Assembly (NCBI GenBank): GCA_002482815.1
Contig: DLGS01000221.1
Location: 1-6,960 of the forward strand
DNA from: Bacteroidetes bacterium UBA7688
Lineage (GTDB): Bacteria; Bacteroidota; Bacteroidia; Chitinophagales; Chitinophagaceae
DNA length: 6,960 nucleotides
Reading direction: 5' to 3'
The translations under genes and the position numbers were made by a program. The notes under the pieces are model-generated. The model saw nothing but the letters and a program-made list of their open reading frames with translations, was not told where the DNA came from and ran no database searches. Shown here in pieces: positions 6,599 to 6,960 of the stretch. The stretch's first letter is position 1, and every line of letters begins with the position of its first letter.

Positions 6599-6929
6599 TT
6601 GACAATTTATATTTTAAAACATTTTGCAATGACGCAATGGCATCTTTTAAAATGGCAAGCTGGTCAACACTTTCTGCATTCCCTTTTTTGGTCAAGCTGT
6701 AATATTTTCTGGTTCTGCCATTAACAACTTTTGTTTCTGTTTCAATCAATCCTTCATCTTCAAGCTTATGCAACGTAGGATAAAGGGCAGCTTCGCTAAG
6801 CTCCATTTTGCCTTTACTGGCTTCTTTTACAGCCTTAGTTATTTCATATCCATACATTTGATTGTTATTTTGAATCAATTGAAGGACGATAGTTGAAAGG
6901 CTGCCTTTTATAATTTTATCTTTATCCAT
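6591..6929 (-). CDS. PadR family winged-helix transcriptional regulator
   Basis: This 112-residue protein is a complete small PadR regulator. It contains the conserved YGYEI (26-30), the recognition-helix segment ALYPTLHKLEDEGLI (48-62) and the wing GRTRKYYSLTKKG (71-83), followed by one C-terminal dimerisation helix, as in the short PadR subfamily. Such proteins are dimeric repressors that usually control their own operon. The ATG at 6929 is chosen over the in-frame TTG at 6947 because that TTG lies inside an exact -7 promoter box (6945-6952) and MDKDKIIKGSL is a typical PadR N-terminus. The last codons overlap the start of the membrane protein gene by 8 bases, so the two form an operon. The effector is unknown. 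Confidence 0.92.
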   Translation of the reverse strand: MDKDKIIKGSLSTIVLQLIQNNNQMYGYEITKAVKEASKGKMELSEAALYPTLHKLEDEGLIETETKVVNGRTRKYYSLTKKGNAESVDQLAILKDAIASLQNVLKYKLSNG

Positions 6930-6944
6930 TATTTTTAGATGACC

Positions 6945-6952
6945 CAAAGGTA
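6945..6952 (-). promoter_or_regulatory. -7 promoter box (TACCTTTG) of the padR-membrane protein operon
   Basis: On the minus strand TACCTTTG exactly matches TAnnTTTG and lies 15 bases upstream of the ATG at 6929. It decides the start codon, because the upstream in-frame TTG is part of this box. The -33 element and any PadR operator further upstream would fall at or beyond the right edge. Confidence 0.6.
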
Positions 6953-6960
6953 AGCATACC

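Noticed and set aside
6930..6947. An upstream TTG start that would lengthen the PadR protein by six residues.
   Set aside because: The TTG is part of an exact TAnnTTTG box, and the ATG at 6929 gives the usual PadR N-terminus.

Overview
This 6,960-base window looks like chromosome from a Bacteroidota bacterium, most likely of the Chitinophagaceae/Sphingobacteriia kind (the family-level guess is weak). Three things point there. The DNA is AT-rich and no gene start carries a Shine-Dalgarno sequence. Several starts are preceded by the Bacteroidota -7 promoter box TAnnTTTG. The protein families, including a DPP5-like S9 peptidase and a PadR plus helical-domain membrane protein pair, are typical of the phylum. 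No tRNA, rRNA, insertion sequence, phage gene or CRISPR array was seen.

Left part (1-2607, minus strand): a secreted protein built from ten repeats of about 35 residues (1513-2607) is followed after 26 bases by an exported S9-family dipeptidyl peptidase (1-1486). The peptidase runs off the left edge before its catalytic serine. The spacing suggests one operon, but a shared role is only inferred.

Middle (2608-3080): 473 bases with no protein gene. It holds two back-to-back plus-strand units, each with an exact TAnnTTTG box followed within about 100 bases by a strong hairpin terminator. They are best read as two small RNA genes of roughly 65 and 90 nt. I recognise neither. This is the most interesting part of the window.

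Right-middle (3081-5736): a GT4 glycosyltransferase (minus) and a Wzx-type polysaccharide flippase (plus) diverge from a 76-base spacer. Together they suggest surface glycan synthesis and export, but no larger polysaccharide cluster is visible.

Right part (5812-6952, minus strand): a PadR-type repressor and a four-helix membrane protein overlap by 8 bases behind a clear promoter box, forming a compact regulatory operon. One base after the membrane protein stops there is a 27-codon reading frame whose first 20 residues match that protein's N-terminus at 11 positions. It appears to be the stub of a lost second copy.
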